Below are positions 42,840 to 53,033 of a DNA stretch of 64,000 nucleotides, piece after piece. Both the position numbers and the translations under genes were made by a program. The first letter of the stretch is position 1; every line of letters starts with the position of its first letter. The DNA is from Solwaraspora sp. WMMD792 (lineage in GTDB: Bacteria > Actinomycetota > Actinomycetes > Mycobacteriales > Micromonosporaceae): the NCBI RefSeq assembly GCF_029626105.1, contig NZ_JARUBH010000009.1:5704001-5768000 (forward strand), read 5' to 3'. The notes below the pieces were generated by a model. The model ran no database searches. It saw only the letters and a program-made list of their open reading frames with translations, and was not told the DNA's origin.

Positions 42840-44084
42840 ATGCCCACGCCACCCCCCGCAGCGCTGTCCGGCGACTACGACTCCACCCCGCACGAGGTGG
42901 AGTCCCGCGCCGAGCTCGACCATCATCTGCGCGCCGGCAGCCTGGCCGGGCTGACCGTGCAGGGCCTGCAGTTCGACGTGCCGCCGGTGCCCGACCTGAC
43001 CGACATCGACCTCACCGACACGCTGTTCCTGGGCTGTTCGTTCCCGTCGGCGGCGGCGGAAGCGGAGCTGGTGCGCCGGGGCGCGCACGTGGTCCCGCCG
43101 TTCGCCGGGCTGCCGTACCCGAGCCACCCGCCCCGGCTGTACACCCCGGCCGACCTGGCCGCCGGGTTCGCCGAGCACGGCGCCGACGGAATGTACGACA
43201 ACCTGGTCTACCGGCATTTCCGCCGGCACGGCGGCGCCCAGCCGCAGATCCGCGAGGCGCTGGCCCAGCGGCTGCACGACCACGGCATCGACAACGCGCT
43301 CACCGACGCCACCCGGGCCTGGATCGACCGGTACGGGCCGGCCTCGGTGATCGGGGTGATGGGCGGACACGCGGTGCCGCGCGGCACCTCCGCGTACCGG
43401 CTGGCCGCCACGCTCGGCTGGGAGCTGGCCCGGGCCGGCCGGCTGGTGGTCACCGGCGGCGGGCCGGGCGTGATGGAGGCGGCGAACCTCGGCGCGTACC
43501 TGAGCAGCCGCGACGCCGAGGAGCTGACCGACGCCATCGACCTGCTGGCCGGCGCGCCGGACTACGCCGACCAGCAGCCGTACACCGCCGCGGCGCTGGC
43601 GGTCCGCGACCGGTACCCGGTCGACGAGGCGGTGACCGACGACAGCGGCTCCGGCTGGGCGCGGGCCGGCGGGCTCGCCATCCCCACCTGGCTGTACGGG
43701 CACGAGCCGGCCAACCTGTTCGCCGGTCGGATCGCCAAGTACTTCTGCAACGCCGTCCGGGAGGACACCATTCTGCGGCTGGCCCGGGGCGGCATCGTGT
43801 TCGCGCCGGGCCGGGCCGGCACCGTGCAGGAGGTGTTCCAGGCATCCACGAAGACGTTCTACGGCACCGACGGGGCCAGCGGCCCGTACGTCTTCCTGGA
43901 CCGCGCCTTCTGGACCCAGACACTGCCCGTCGAGGCGATGCTGGCGCCGCTGCTGGCGCTGTCCCCGGCCGGCGACCTGTCCCCGCTGATCCGGCTCACC
44001 GACGACGTGCACGAGGCGGTCGCGCTGCTCACCGCCGCAGCGCTGCCGCCGGTCGTACCGCACCAGGTCACCCGATCGAGCTGA
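42840..44084 (+). CDS. LOG-like Rossmann-fold protein
   Basis: 414 residues from ATG 42840. The N-terminal ~150 residues have no clear match; the centre (SVIGVMGGHAVPRGT, LARAGRLVVTGGGPGVMEAANLGAY) and the later segment (ARGGIVFAPGRAGTVQEVFQ) correspond to the LOG/lysine decarboxylase-like family, including cytokinin-riboside-monophosphate hydrolases. The second signature is usually PGGxGTxxE; here it is APGRAGTVQE, with Pro-Gly-Arg-Ala in place of Pro-Gly-Gly-x. The enzyme's substrate is probably a nucleotide monophosphate. The gene is long for the family. Confidence 0.75.
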   Translation: MPTPPPAALSGDYDSTPHEVESRAELDHHLRAGSLAGLTVQGLQFDVPPVPDLTDIDLTDTLFLGCSFPSAAAEAELVRRGAHVVPPFAGLPYPSHPPRLYTPADLAAGFAEHGADGMYDNLVYRHFRRHGGAQPQIREALAQRLHDHGIDNALTDATRAWIDRYGPASVIGVMGGHAVPRGTSAYRLAATLGWELARAGRLVVTGGGPGVMEAANLGAYLSSRDAEELTDAIDLLAGAPDYADQQPYTAAALAVRDRYPVDEAVTDDSGSGWARAGGLAIPTWLYGHEPANLFAGRIAKYFCNAVREDTILRLARGGIVFAPGRAGTVQEVFQASTKTFYGTDGASGPYVFLDRAFWTQTLPVEAMLAPLLALSPAGDLSPLIRLTDDVHEAVALLTAAALPPVVPHQVTRSS

Positions 44085-44097
44085 CCTGCGAGCCAGG

Positions 44098-44616
44098 TCA
44101 GGCGACGGGGCGGCGGCGCCAGGCGACGATCGGCAGCTCGACGTCGGGCTCGGCGGACAGGCCGTTCTCGTCGAGGGCGTTCTGGACCGCCAACCGGGCC
44201 CCGTCGAAGAGGAACTCGACGGCGTGCAGCACGTGCGGACGCCAGTGCGACGGCATGATCCGCTCGATCACGTTGACCGCCCGCAGCGGTCGGCCCCGGG
44301 CCGGCAGGGGTGCCGGGTGCCGGTCGCTGTGCCAGTCCAGCCGCAGGCCGGGCAGGTCCAGCGGCATGGACATGTCGACCTGGTTCCAGGTGATCGCGCA
44401 TTCGTCGAACTTGCGGTGGGTGACCTCGACGTTGACGTCACCGAAGCCGAGGATGACCGGGCCGTTGGCGTACCAGGTGTCCAGGTCGAGGTCCCACATC
44501 AGCCAGGTGTCGACCAGCGGGCGTCCGATGATGCGGGAGAACCGGGCCCGGTGGGCGGCGGCGAGTGTCGCGGCGTCGTGGCACCACTGTGGCTCGTACC
44601 CATCGATGCCGAGCAC
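44098..44616 (-). CDS. Conserved hypothetical protein
   Basis: 172 residues from ATG 44614-44616. Soluble, begins LGIDGYEPQWCHDAATLAA, with a central IILGFGDVNVEVTHRKFDE-like strand region and C-terminal VELPIVAWRRR. No membrane segment or known motif recognised. It lies downstream of fba on the same strand but is separated by a very strong hairpin (44681-44722), so it likely has its own promoter. Confidence 0.7.
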   Translation of the reverse strand: MLGIDGYEPQWCHDAATLAAAHRARFSRIIGRPLVDTWLMWDLDLDTWYANGPVILGFGDVNVEVTHRKFDECAITWNQVDMSMPLDLPGLRLDWHSDRHPAPLPARGRPLRAVNVIERIMPSHWRPHVLHAVEFLFDGARLAVQNALDENGLSAEPDVELPIVAWRRRPVA

Positions 44617-44680
44617 GACCGACCTCCGCAGCGGACCACTCTGAATCGGTAGATCCTACCGGTGTGGTTCGTACGACGGC

Positions 44681-44722
44681 GACGCGCGGCCGGCCCCGGG
44701 AGTACGGGACCGGCCGCGCGTC
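44681..44722 (-). terminator. Terminator downstream of fba
   Basis: 18 bp stem with a single G-T mismatch (44681-44698 with 44705-44722) and a 6-base loop, located 18 bases after the fba stop at 44740. It is the strongest hairpin in the window. There is no long T-tract, as often in high-GC actinomycetes. Confidence 0.8.
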
Positions 44723-44739
44723 GGGTGGTTCGGTGGGTG

Positions 44740-45765
<1,026 letters not shown>

Positions 45766-45909
45766 CTCGAACGCTCCTTTGTACCGGTTCGGCCCGTCGA
45801 CGGGCCGGATTCCATGCTCAGCTCACTGCGCTGGACCGCGCTGTCCTCCGTTAGGCAGTATCCCGCAGCGGTACCGCCCCGGCGACATCGGCCCTGTCTG
45901 TGGGCACGG

Positions 45910-46293
45910 TCAGCGGCGGTCGTACTTGTCGGGGATGACCAGGCTGATCAGCCAGCCGACGACGGCCATGACGATCGCTCCCCAGAATGCCGGCCAGAAC
46001 CCGTCGATGGCGAACGGCAGATCCAGTTGTTGCGCCAGCCAGTCGGTCAGCAGGAAGAGCAGGGCGTTGACGACCAGGGCGAACAGGCCGAGGGTGAGGA
46101 GGTAGAAGACACAGCCGACGACCTTGATGACCGGTTTGAGGACCGCGTTGACCAGTCCGAAGATCAGCGCCACGATGACCAGGGTCAGCGCGTTGTTGGT
46201 CGCGGTGTCACCGGTGACGTCGATGCCGGGCACGATCAGCGTGGTTATCCACAGGGCGACCGCGTTGACCGCGAGCCTGATCAGGAATCCCAT
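45910..46293 (-). CDS. Holin-like membrane protein (phage holin 4 superfamily)
   Basis: 127 residues from ATG 46291-46293, with four hydrophobic segments (FLIRLAVNAVALWITTLIV, LTLVIVALIFGLVNAVL, GCVFYLLTLGLFALVVNALLF, FWGAIVMAVVGWLISLVI). Fits the Phage_holin_4_2 family, which in bacteria are mostly chromosomal membrane proteins of unknown function and not signs of a prophage; no phage genes are nearby. Confidence 0.88.
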   Translation of the reverse strand: MGFLIRLAVNAVALWITTLIVPGIDVTGDTATNNALTLVIVALIFGLVNAVLKPVIKVVGCVFYLLTLGLFALVVNALLFLLTDWLAQQLDLPFAIDGFWPAFWGAIVMAVVGWLISLVIPDKYDRR

Positions 46294-46432
46294 ACTGCCA
46301 TCCTGCCACCCGGAGTAAACCACCGCGCCACAAAAACGGACAAGCCTCCTATCTTGGACGGTGGTCAGCGGGCGCCCCGGTTGACCCGTACCGTGGTGGG
46401 AGCACCGGTACGACGGACGGACGGAGGGCGAC

Positions 46433-46648
46433 ATGACCTACCCGGACGAGGACATCGCCCCAGGGGACCACCTCGCTCCCGAGGAACGTGACCCGGAGGC
46501 GCCCGCCGACGACGCGGTCGAGCAGTCGGTCGTGGCCAACCCGGTCGAGCAGCAGCCCGAGGTGCACCGTGGTCTGGAGGTCGACGACTGGGACGCGGTC
46601 GAGCAGTCCCGCATCGTCGACCTCGATGACGACGACGGCTACCGCTGA
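46433..46648 (+). CDS. Small acidic protein
   Basis: 71 residues, very rich in Asp and Glu (about one third), with no hydrophobic core (MTYPDEDIAPGDHLAPEERD, ending DLDDDDGYR). GGACGGAGGG just upstream gives a good ribosome site. Probably disordered; function unknown. It is divergent from the holin-like gene and upstream of hen1. Confidence 0.65.
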   Translation: MTYPDEDIAPGDHLAPEERDPEAPADDAVEQSVVANPVEQQPEVHRGLEVDDWDAVEQSRIVDLDDDDGYR

Positions 46649-46730
46649 CCGCTGACGACGGCGCGACGGCCACCGCGCATCCGCGATAACCGGTGTCGAC
46701 CGGTGGCGGCCGGCTGGCACCATCACCCGG

Positions 46731-48251
46731 GTGCTGATGACCGTGACGACGACCCACCGGCCCGCCACCGACCTCGGCTACCTGCTGGTCAAACATCCGG
46801 ACCGGATGCAGTCGTTCGACGTACCCACCGGCACCGCGCACGTGTTCTACCCGGAGGCCACCGAGCAGCGCTGCACCGCCGCGCTGCTGCTCGACGTTGA
46901 CCCGGCACGCCTCGCCGCCGGCGGCCCGCGCCGTGGCCGGCGCACGGCCGCGATGCCGGAGAGCTTCACCCTCGGCCAGTACGTCAACGACCGGCCGTAC
47001 GCCGCGTCCAGCCTGCTCGCCGCCGCGCTCGCCAAGGTGTTCCGGTCCGCGCTGCGCGGGGAGAGCCGGGACCGCCCCGACCTGCCCGGCACCGCCCTGC
47101 CGCTGACCATCCGGGTGCCGGTGCTGCGCTGCCGGGGCGGCGCGACTCTCGCCGAGCGCCTGTTCACCCCGCTCGGCTGGACGGTGACCGCCCGACCCAT
47201 CCCACTGGACGAGCGCTACCCGCAGTGGGGGGACAGCCGCTACGTCGACCTCACCCTGACCGGCACGCTGCGGGTCGCCGACGCGCTCAACCACCTGTAC
47301 GTGCTGCTGCCGGTGCTGGACGACGCCAAGCACTACTGGATCGCCCCGGACGAACTGGACAAGCTGATCCGGGCCGGGGAGGGCTGGCTGGCCGGCCACC
47401 CGGAACGCCGGTTGATCACCCGGCGCTACCTGGCCCACCGCCGGGTGCTCGCCCGACGCGCCGAGGACCGGCTCGCCGAGGCGCGGGCCGCCGAGCTGCG
47501 GCTCGCCGACGCCGACCCGGGTGCCGACGCCGACCCGGGTGCCGACGAGGACGCGGGGCTGCCGGCGGCGGTCCGGCCGCGACCGCTGGCCGCGACCCGC
47601 CGGGCCGCCGTGCTCACCGCGTTGGCCGAGGCCGGCGCCACCCGGGTGCTCGACCTGGGCTGCGGCGGCGGTGCGCTGCTCACCGAACTACTCGCCCAGC
47701 CCCGGTTCACCGAGATCGTCGGCACCGACGTGTCGGCCAGGGCACTGGAGCTGGCCGCCCGGCGGCTGCGACTGGACCGGCTCCCGGCGCGCCAGCAGCA
47801 GCGGATCCGGCTGTGGCAGTCGGCGCTGACCTACCGCGACGACCGGCTGCGCGGCTACGACGCCGCCGTACTGATGGAAGTGGTCGAGCACCTCGACCCG
47901 CCCCGGCTGCCGGCTCTGGCCGAAGCGGTCTTCGGTCACGCCCGACCCGGCACCGTGCTGGTGACCACCCCGAACGTGGAGTACAACGTGCGTTACGAAG
48001 GACTCGCCGCGGGCGCGCTGCGACACCCGGACCACCGGTTCGAGTGGAGCCGCGCCGAGTTCGCCGACTGGGCCGGCCGGGTCGCTGCGGCGTACGGCTA
48101 CCGGGTCGGGTTCCGGCCGATCGGCGAGGTCGATCCGGACGTGGGGCCACCGACCCAACTGGCGGTCTTCACCCGCGACGGCGCGGGCTCGGACAGCACC
48201 GGCCCGGACGGCACCAGCGCAGTCAGCACGGGCACCGGGGGTGCCCGGTGA
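46731..48251 (+). CDS. hen1: RNA 3'-terminal 2'-O-methyltransferase Hen1
   Basis: 506 residues. N-terminal Hen1 ligase-activating domain (LLVKHPDRMQSFDVPTGTAHVFYPEA to about 245) followed, after a repeat-rich Ala/Asp linker, by a methyltransferase with SAM motif VLDLGCGGGALL (about 308) and the metal site EVVEHLD (about 382). Bacterial Hen1 methylates the 2'-OH at the break of ribotoxin-cut RNA before Pnkp seals it, which makes the repair resistant to recutting. It overlaps pnkp by four bases (GTGA at 48248-48251). GTG 46731 or ATG 46737 may be the start. Confidence 0.95.
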   Translation: MLMTVTTTHRPATDLGYLLVKHPDRMQSFDVPTGTAHVFYPEATEQRCTAALLLDVDPARLAAGGPRRGRRTAAMPESFTLGQYVNDRPYAASSLLAAALAKVFRSALRGESRDRPDLPGTALPLTIRVPVLRCRGGATLAERLFTPLGWTVTARPIPLDERYPQWGDSRYVDLTLTGTLRVADALNHLYVLLPVLDDAKHYWIAPDELDKLIRAGEGWLAGHPERRLITRRYLAHRRVLARRAEDRLAEARAAELRLADADPGADADPGADEDAGLPAAVRPRPLAATRRAAVLTALAEAGATRVLDLGCGGGALLTELLAQPRFTEIVGTDVSARALELAARRLRLDRLPARQQQRIRLWQSALTYRDDRLRGYDAAVLMEVVEHLDPPRLPALAEAVFGHARPGTVLVTTPNVEYNVRYEGLAAGALRHPDHRFEWSRAEFADWAGRVAAAYGYRVGFRPIGEVDPDVGPPTQLAVFTRDGAGSDSTGPDGTSAVSTGTGGAR

Positions 48252-50815
48252 GCGTGCTGGAGATCCCCGAACTCGCCCTGATCGCCCTGGTCGGTGTCTC
48301 CGGCTCCGGCAAGTCGACCTTCGCCCGCCGGCACTTCGCCGCCACCCAGGTGCTCTCCTCGGACACCTTCCGGGCGATGGTCGCCGACGACGAGAACGAC
48401 CAGTCGGCGTCGGCGGACGCCTTCGACGCGCTGCACTACGTCGCCGGCAAGCGGCTGCGCGCCGGTCGGCTCACCGTGGTCGACGCCACCAACCTGCAGG
48501 AACACGCCCGGGCCGGGCTGGTCGCCGTCGCCCGGGAACACGACGTACTGCCGGTCGCGGTGGTGCTCGACCTGCCCGAGCAGCTCTGCTGGGAACGGAC
48601 CCAGGGCCGGGCCGACCGCACCTTCGGCCGGCACGTGATCACCCGGATGCAGCGGGATCTGCGCCGCTCGGTCGGCCGGCTGACCCGGGAAGGCTTTCGG
48701 CACGTGTTCGTGCTGCGCGGCACCGACGAGATCGACGCCGCCGAGATCCGGCTGACCCGGCTGTACAACGACCGGCGGGAGCTCACCGGGCCGTTCGACA
48801 TCATCGGTGACGTGCACGGCTGTCGCGCCGAGCTGGAGGCGCTGCTGACGAAGCTGGGTTGGACGATCGACCGCGACGACGCCGGTCGACCGGTCGATGC
48901 CCGGCACCCGCAGGGGCGTACCGCGGTCTTCGTCGGTGACCTGGTCGACCGCGGCCCGGACTCACCCGGGGTGCTGCGCCTGGTGATGGGGATGGTGCGG
49001 GGCGGCACCGCGCTCTGCGTGCCCGGCAACCACGAGCAGAAGCTGCTACGCAAGCTGCGGGGCCGCAAGGTGACCGTGTCGCACGGTCTGGCCGAGACCC
49101 TGGAGCAGCTGGCCGCCGAGCCGGCCGAGTTCACCGACGACGTCGTCAGGTTCATCGACGGGCTGGTCAGCCACTATCGGTTGGACGGGGGCGCGCTGGT
49201 GGTGGCGCACGCCGGGCTCAAGGCCGAATACCAGGGTCGGGCGTCCGGCCGGGTGCGCAGCTTCGCGCTGTACGGGGAGACGACCGGCGAGACCGACGAG
49301 TACGGCCTGCCGGTGCGCTACCCGTGGGCCCGCGACTACCGGGGTGCCGCCACCGTGGTCTACGGGCACACCCCGACGACTCGCCCCGACTGGGTGAACA
49401 ACACCATCTGCGTCGACACCGGCTGCGTCTTCGGTGGCCGGCTGACCGCGCTGCGCTACCCGTCGCGGGAGCTCGTCTCGGTGCCGGCCGACCGCGAGTA
49501 CTACCCACCGGTCCGGCCGCTGACGGCCGAGCCGGGTGCCGCCGACGGCACCGGTCCGGTCACCGACCGCCCCGACGACGTGCTGGACCTGCGCGACGTC
49601 ACCGGCCGCCGGCACATCGACTACGGCTACGGCACCACGACGGTCCCGGCCGAGAACGCGGCCGCCGCGTTGGAGGTGATGAGCCGATTCGCGGTGGACC
49701 CCCGCTGGCTGGTCTGGCTGCCGCCGACCATGTCGCCCTGCTCGACGTCGACCCGGGACGGGTTCCTGGAGCATCCGGCGGAGGCGTTCGCCGACTATCG
49801 GGCCGCCGGCGTCGACCGGGTGGTCTGCCAGGAGAAGCACATGGGCTCCCGGGCGGTGGTGCTGGTCTGCCGCGACCCATTGGGCGGCCCACTGTTCGGC
49901 CCCGGTGGCGGGGTGGTCCACACCCGCACTGGGCGGCCGTTCTTCAACTCGGCCGCGCGTACCGAGGCGCTACTGGCCCGGATCCGGGCGGCGGCCGAGG
50001 CGGCCGGGCTGTGGCAGCGGCTGGCCACCGGCGCCGGGCCGGCCGGCTGGCTGCTACTCGACTGCGAACTGCTGCCCTGGTCGGCGAAGGCACTCGGGCT
50101 GATCCGCGAGCAGTACGCCAGCGTCGCCGCCGCCGGCCGGGCCGCGCTGCCCGCCGCGTTGGACGTGCTCGACGCCGCCGCCGGTCGGGGCCTGCCGGTC
50201 GGCCAACTGCGCGAGCGGCTGGCCCGACGGGCCGTCGACGTCGACCGGTACGCCGACGCCTACCGGGCGTACGTCGGTGATCCGGACGCGGTGACGCTGG
50301 CGCCGTTCGCGGTGCTGGCCGCCGACGGCCGTTCGTACGCCGACCGAGACCACGGCTGGCATCTGGAGTGCGCGGACGCGCTGGTGGCGGCCGATCCGCA
50401 GCTGTTCACCACCACCCGACGGCGGGTGGTCGACCTGACCGACGACGCGGCGGTGGCCGACGCCACCGAATGGTGGTCGGAGCTGACGGCGGCCGGCGGG
50501 GAGGGCATGGTGGTCAAGCCGTACGCCGGACTGACCGCCCGCAGCGGCACCGGCCGGCTGTTGCAGCCTGGCGTCAAGTGCCGGGGCCGGGAGTATCTGC
50601 GGATCATCTACGGTCCGGGGTACACCGAACCGGAGCGGCTGGCCGAGCTGCGCCGGCGGTCGTTGGGCCGCAAGCGGTCGATGGCGCTGCGCGAGCACGG
50701 GCTCGGTCTGGCGGCGCTGGATCTGCTGGCCACCGGCGCGCCGCTGTGGCGCCGGCACGAGTTGGTCTTCGCGGTGCTCGCCTGCGAGTCCGAACCGGTC
50801 GACCCCCGACTGTGA
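48248..50815 (+). CDS. pnkp: Polynucleotide kinase-phosphatase-ligase Pnkp
   Basis: 855 residues, the usual size. The kinase domain has a P-loop GVSGSGKST (about 16-24), the phosphatase is a binuclear metallophosphoesterase (GDVHGCRAELE about 185, GDLVDRGPDS about 231, PGNHEQK, HAGLK), and the C-terminal adenylyltransferase has the lysine motif CQEKHMGSRAVV (about 528). Together with Hen1 it repairs RNA broken by ribotoxins. The start GTG overlaps the hen1 stop. Confidence 0.96.
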   Translation: MSVLEIPELALIALVGVSGSGKSTFARRHFAATQVLSSDTFRAMVADDENDQSASADAFDALHYVAGKRLRAGRLTVVDATNLQEHARAGLVAVAREHDVLPVAVVLDLPEQLCWERTQGRADRTFGRHVITRMQRDLRRSVGRLTREGFRHVFVLRGTDEIDAAEIRLTRLYNDRRELTGPFDIIGDVHGCRAELEALLTKLGWTIDRDDAGRPVDARHPQGRTAVFVGDLVDRGPDSPGVLRLVMGMVRGGTALCVPGNHEQKLLRKLRGRKVTVSHGLAETLEQLAAEPAEFTDDVVRFIDGLVSHYRLDGGALVVAHAGLKAEYQGRASGRVRSFALYGETTGETDEYGLPVRYPWARDYRGAATVVYGHTPTTRPDWVNNTICVDTGCVFGGRLTALRYPSRELVSVPADREYYPPVRPLTAEPGAADGTGPVTDRPDDVLDLRDVTGRRHIDYGYGTTTVPAENAAAALEVMSRFAVDPRWLVWLPPTMSPCSTSTRDGFLEHPAEAFADYRAAGVDRVVCQEKHMGSRAVVLVCRDPLGGPLFGPGGGVVHTRTGRPFFNSAARTEALLARIRAAAEAAGLWQRLATGAGPAGWLLLDCELLPWSAKALGLIREQYASVAAAGRAALPAALDVLDAAAGRGLPVGQLRERLARRAVDVDRYADAYRAYVGDPDAVTLAPFAVLAADGRSYADRDHGWHLECADALVAADPQLFTTTRRRVVDLTDDAAVADATEWWSELTAAGGEGMVVKPYAGLTARSGTGRLLQPGVKCRGREYLRIIYGPGYTEPERLAELRRRSLGRKRSMALREHGLGLAALDLLATGAPLWRRHELVFAVLACESEPVDPRL

Positions 50816-50828
50816 ACACTGGCCCGGT

Positions 50829-51779
50829 ATGGTTCTGCAAATGTCAGTGCGCGAACGTGTCGGCCATGTGTTCCGGGGTGCGGCGATCGGGGTGGCGGAG
50901 GCCGTCCCGGGGGTCAGCGGTGGGACCATCGCCCTGGTCACCGGCGTGTACGAGCGGCTCATCGCCTCGGCCGGGCACCTGATCAGCGCGGTCCGGTACG
51001 GAGTCACCGACGTGCCCCGTAAGCAGGGCTGGGCGCGCAGCCGGGAGCAGTTCCGGCAGGTGCACTGGGGAGTGATCATCCCGCTGGCGCTGGGCATGCT
51101 GCCCGGTCTGCTGCTGGCGGCCCGGCTGCTGGAGCCGATGCTGGAGGAGTACCCGGAGCACACTCGGGGGCTGTTCTTCGGCCTGGTGCTGGCCTCGGTG
51201 CTGGTGCCGGTCTCGATGATCGGCCGGCCGTGGCGCGGCCGGGACGTCTTCGCGGTGGTCGCCGCCGGGGTCGCGGCGTTCGTGCTGACCGGTCTGCCGT
51301 CGGCCAGCATCGACCCGAACCCGGTGGTGGTGCTGCTGGCCGCCGCGGTCGCAGTCTGCGCGCTGGTGCTGCCGGGCGTGTCCGGGTCGTTCCTGCTGCT
51401 GACCGTCGGGCTCTACGAGCCGACGATCGAGGCGGTCAACGACCGCGACGTCGGCTACCTGGCGGTCTTCGCCGCCGGCATGGTGATCGGCTTGACGCTG
51501 TTCGTGAAGCTGCTGCAGTACCTGTTGGAGCACCACCGGCGGGTCACCCTCGCGGTGATGACCGGGGTGATCGTCGGTAGCCTGCGGGCGCTGTGGCCGT
51601 GGCAGACCGAGGAGCGCGGGCTGCTCGCCCCCGACGGCAATGTGCTGTCGGTGGCCTTGCTGCTGGTGCTGGGGGTCGTCATCGTCACCGCGATGGTGGT
51701 CCTCGAGCAGCGCCGGTTGCGCCGCGCGGCGGTCGATGTCACCCAGGAGGAGTCGCCGCAGCTGCCGACCCACCACTGA
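50829..51779 (+). CDS. DUF368 (PopT-type) undecaprenyl phosphate translocase
   Basis: 316 residues with eight or more membrane segments and two copies of the family's inverted-repeat motif: EAVPGVSGGTIALVTGVYE near the start and LVLPGVSGSFLLLTVGLYE in the second half. DUF368 proteins (PopT) were recently shown to return the C55-phosphate carrier across the membrane, together with DedA proteins, for cell-wall synthesis. Start at 50829 or 50841. It lies 13 bases after pnkp, probably on the same transcript. Confidence 0.88.
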   Translation: MVLQMSVRERVGHVFRGAAIGVAEAVPGVSGGTIALVTGVYERLIASAGHLISAVRYGVTDVPRKQGWARSREQFRQVHWGVIIPLALGMLPGLLLAARLLEPMLEEYPEHTRGLFFGLVLASVLVPVSMIGRPWRGRDVFAVVAAGVAAFVLTGLPSASIDPNPVVVLLAAAVAVCALVLPGVSGSFLLLTVGLYEPTIEAVNDRDVGYLAVFAAGMVIGLTLFVKLLQYLLEHHRRVTLAVMTGVIVGSLRALWPWQTEERGLLAPDGNVLSVALLLVLGVVIVTAMVVLEQRRLRRAAVDVTQEESPQLPTHH

Positions 51780-51856
51780 GCTGAGTCCGCCGGCCGGTTG
51801 GCCGACCGGTCCAGCGGGCCGGTCTGTCCCTCATCGGGGCGTCCGGTCCAGTCGGG

Positions 51857-52519
51857 TCAGACGGTGCCGTGCTCCGCGTCCGGCAGCTGGTCGAGGTAGT
51901 CGGCCGGCAGCGGCGTCAGATCGTCGAGCCGACCGATGGCCAGTGCCCGGTAGGTGAGCCGGGCGGCCTCTTCCAGGTTGACCGCCCGTTTGTGGGCGAG
52001 CTCCACCGACCCGGCCAGTACGGAGCAGCCGTGCCGGGACAGGATCAGGCAGTTGGTGCCGTCGGCGGCCGCGTCGGCGGCGGCTCGGGCGAGCCGCTGT
52101 CCGCCGGGCGGCGCGAACGGCACGGTGACGACGCGCCGCAGGTAGAAGGCGTGGTCGGTGGTGACCAACCGGATCGGTACGCCGAGCGCGTCCAGCAGCA
52201 GCATGCTCTGCGGGTGCAGGTGCACGATGGCGCGGACGTCGGGGCGGGCACGGTAGACCGCCAGGTGCAGCGCCAGCTCACTGGTCGGTCGGATCTGCGG
52301 TTCGTCGGGCAGCGTGCAGCCGTCCGCGATCCGCACCCGGGCGAACGATGCCGGGACGAGCCGGTCCAGCCAGGTGCCGGACGCGGTTACCCAGCATTCA
52401 TCGCCGCCCGGCAGGCGGGCGGAAAGGTTGCCACCGGAGCCCACGACGAGACCGGCGCGCACCACGTCGTGGCCGACGTGGGCAAGCTGGTCCCGCAGAT
52501 CGCCAGCGACGTACGTCAC
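51857..52519 (-). CDS. Class II aldolase/adducin-family protein
   Basis: 220 residues from GTG 52517-52519, with GGAGG 7 bases upstream. Zinc-dependent aldolase/epimerase fold: SGGNLSARLPGG, AIVHLHPQSMLLL with two zinc His, and a third His in ILSRHGCSVLA. The family includes fuculose-phosphate aldolases and methylthioribulose-phosphate dehydratases; the substrate is open. Confidence 0.9.
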   Translation of the reverse strand: MTYVAGDLRDQLAHVGHDVVRAGLVVGSGGNLSARLPGGDECWVTASGTWLDRLVPASFARVRIADGCTLPDEPQIRPTSELALHLAVYRARPDVRAIVHLHPQSMLLLDALGVPIRLVTTDHAFYLRRVVTVPFAPPGGQRLARAAADAAADGTNCLILSRHGCSVLAGSVELAHKRAVNLEEAARLTYRALAIGRLDDLTPLPADYLDQLPDAEHGTV

Positions 52520-52597
52520 GCGGCGACCTCCGTAAACCTTGGGCACCTTGCCTGGCAGCTCCGCCTCCGCGAGTCGACCAGGCAAGGTGCCGTCAGG

Positions 52598-52939
52598 TCA
52601 GCGTGCCTTCTTGGTGGCGCGCTTACGCGGCGGGGTCAGCAGATCCGCGATCGTGGCGATCGCGGTCGGCACCAGCCGGTAGTAAGCCCACACTCCGCGC
52701 TTCTCCCGCTCCAGCAAGCCGGCCTCGGTGAGGATACGCAGGTGGTGGCTCACCGTCGGCTGGGAGAGCCCCAGCGGAGCGGTGAGGTCGCAGACGCAGG
52801 CCTCGCCTTCCGGCGCCGACTGGATCAGGCTGAGCAGCCTGAGTCGGGCCGGGTCGGCGAGCGCCTTGAGGACTCCAGCGAGTCGCTCCGCGTCCGCGCG
52901 TTCGATCGGCTCGCCGGCAAGCGGCGAGATTTGAGGCAT
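52598..52939 (-). CDS. ArsR-family metal-sensing repressor
   Basis: 113 residues from ATG 52937-52939 (in-frame starts up to 52993 exist). Winged helix with LKALADPARLRLLSLI, the metal motif EACVCDL, and the recognition helix SQPTVSHHLRILTEAGLL. The CVCDL pair matches arsenite or related metalloid sensing. No arsenic resistance gene adjoins, so its targets must lie elsewhere. Confidence 0.92.
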   Translation of the reverse strand: MPQISPLAGEPIERADAERLAGVLKALADPARLRLLSLIQSAPEGEACVCDLTAPLGLSQPTVSHHLRILTEAGLLEREKRGVWAYYRLVPTAIATIADLLTPPRKRATKKAR

Positions 52940-53033
52940 GGTCATTTCAGCCAACGCAGTTCCCACGAAACCCATCCTTCCACCAAACAGCATCGATCCG
53001 CCTGCATATCAGCAGATCCGAATCGGCAAACTT

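Noticed and set aside
45910-46293. Prophage marker (holin)
   Set aside because: Members of this holin-like family are usual chromosomal membrane proteins; no other phage gene nearby.
47225-50815. Extension of Pnkp by 341 codons upstream
   Set aside because: The extension overlaps hen1 in another frame and is Arg/Pro-rich; the true start GTG 48248 overlaps the hen1 stop and matches the usual protein length.
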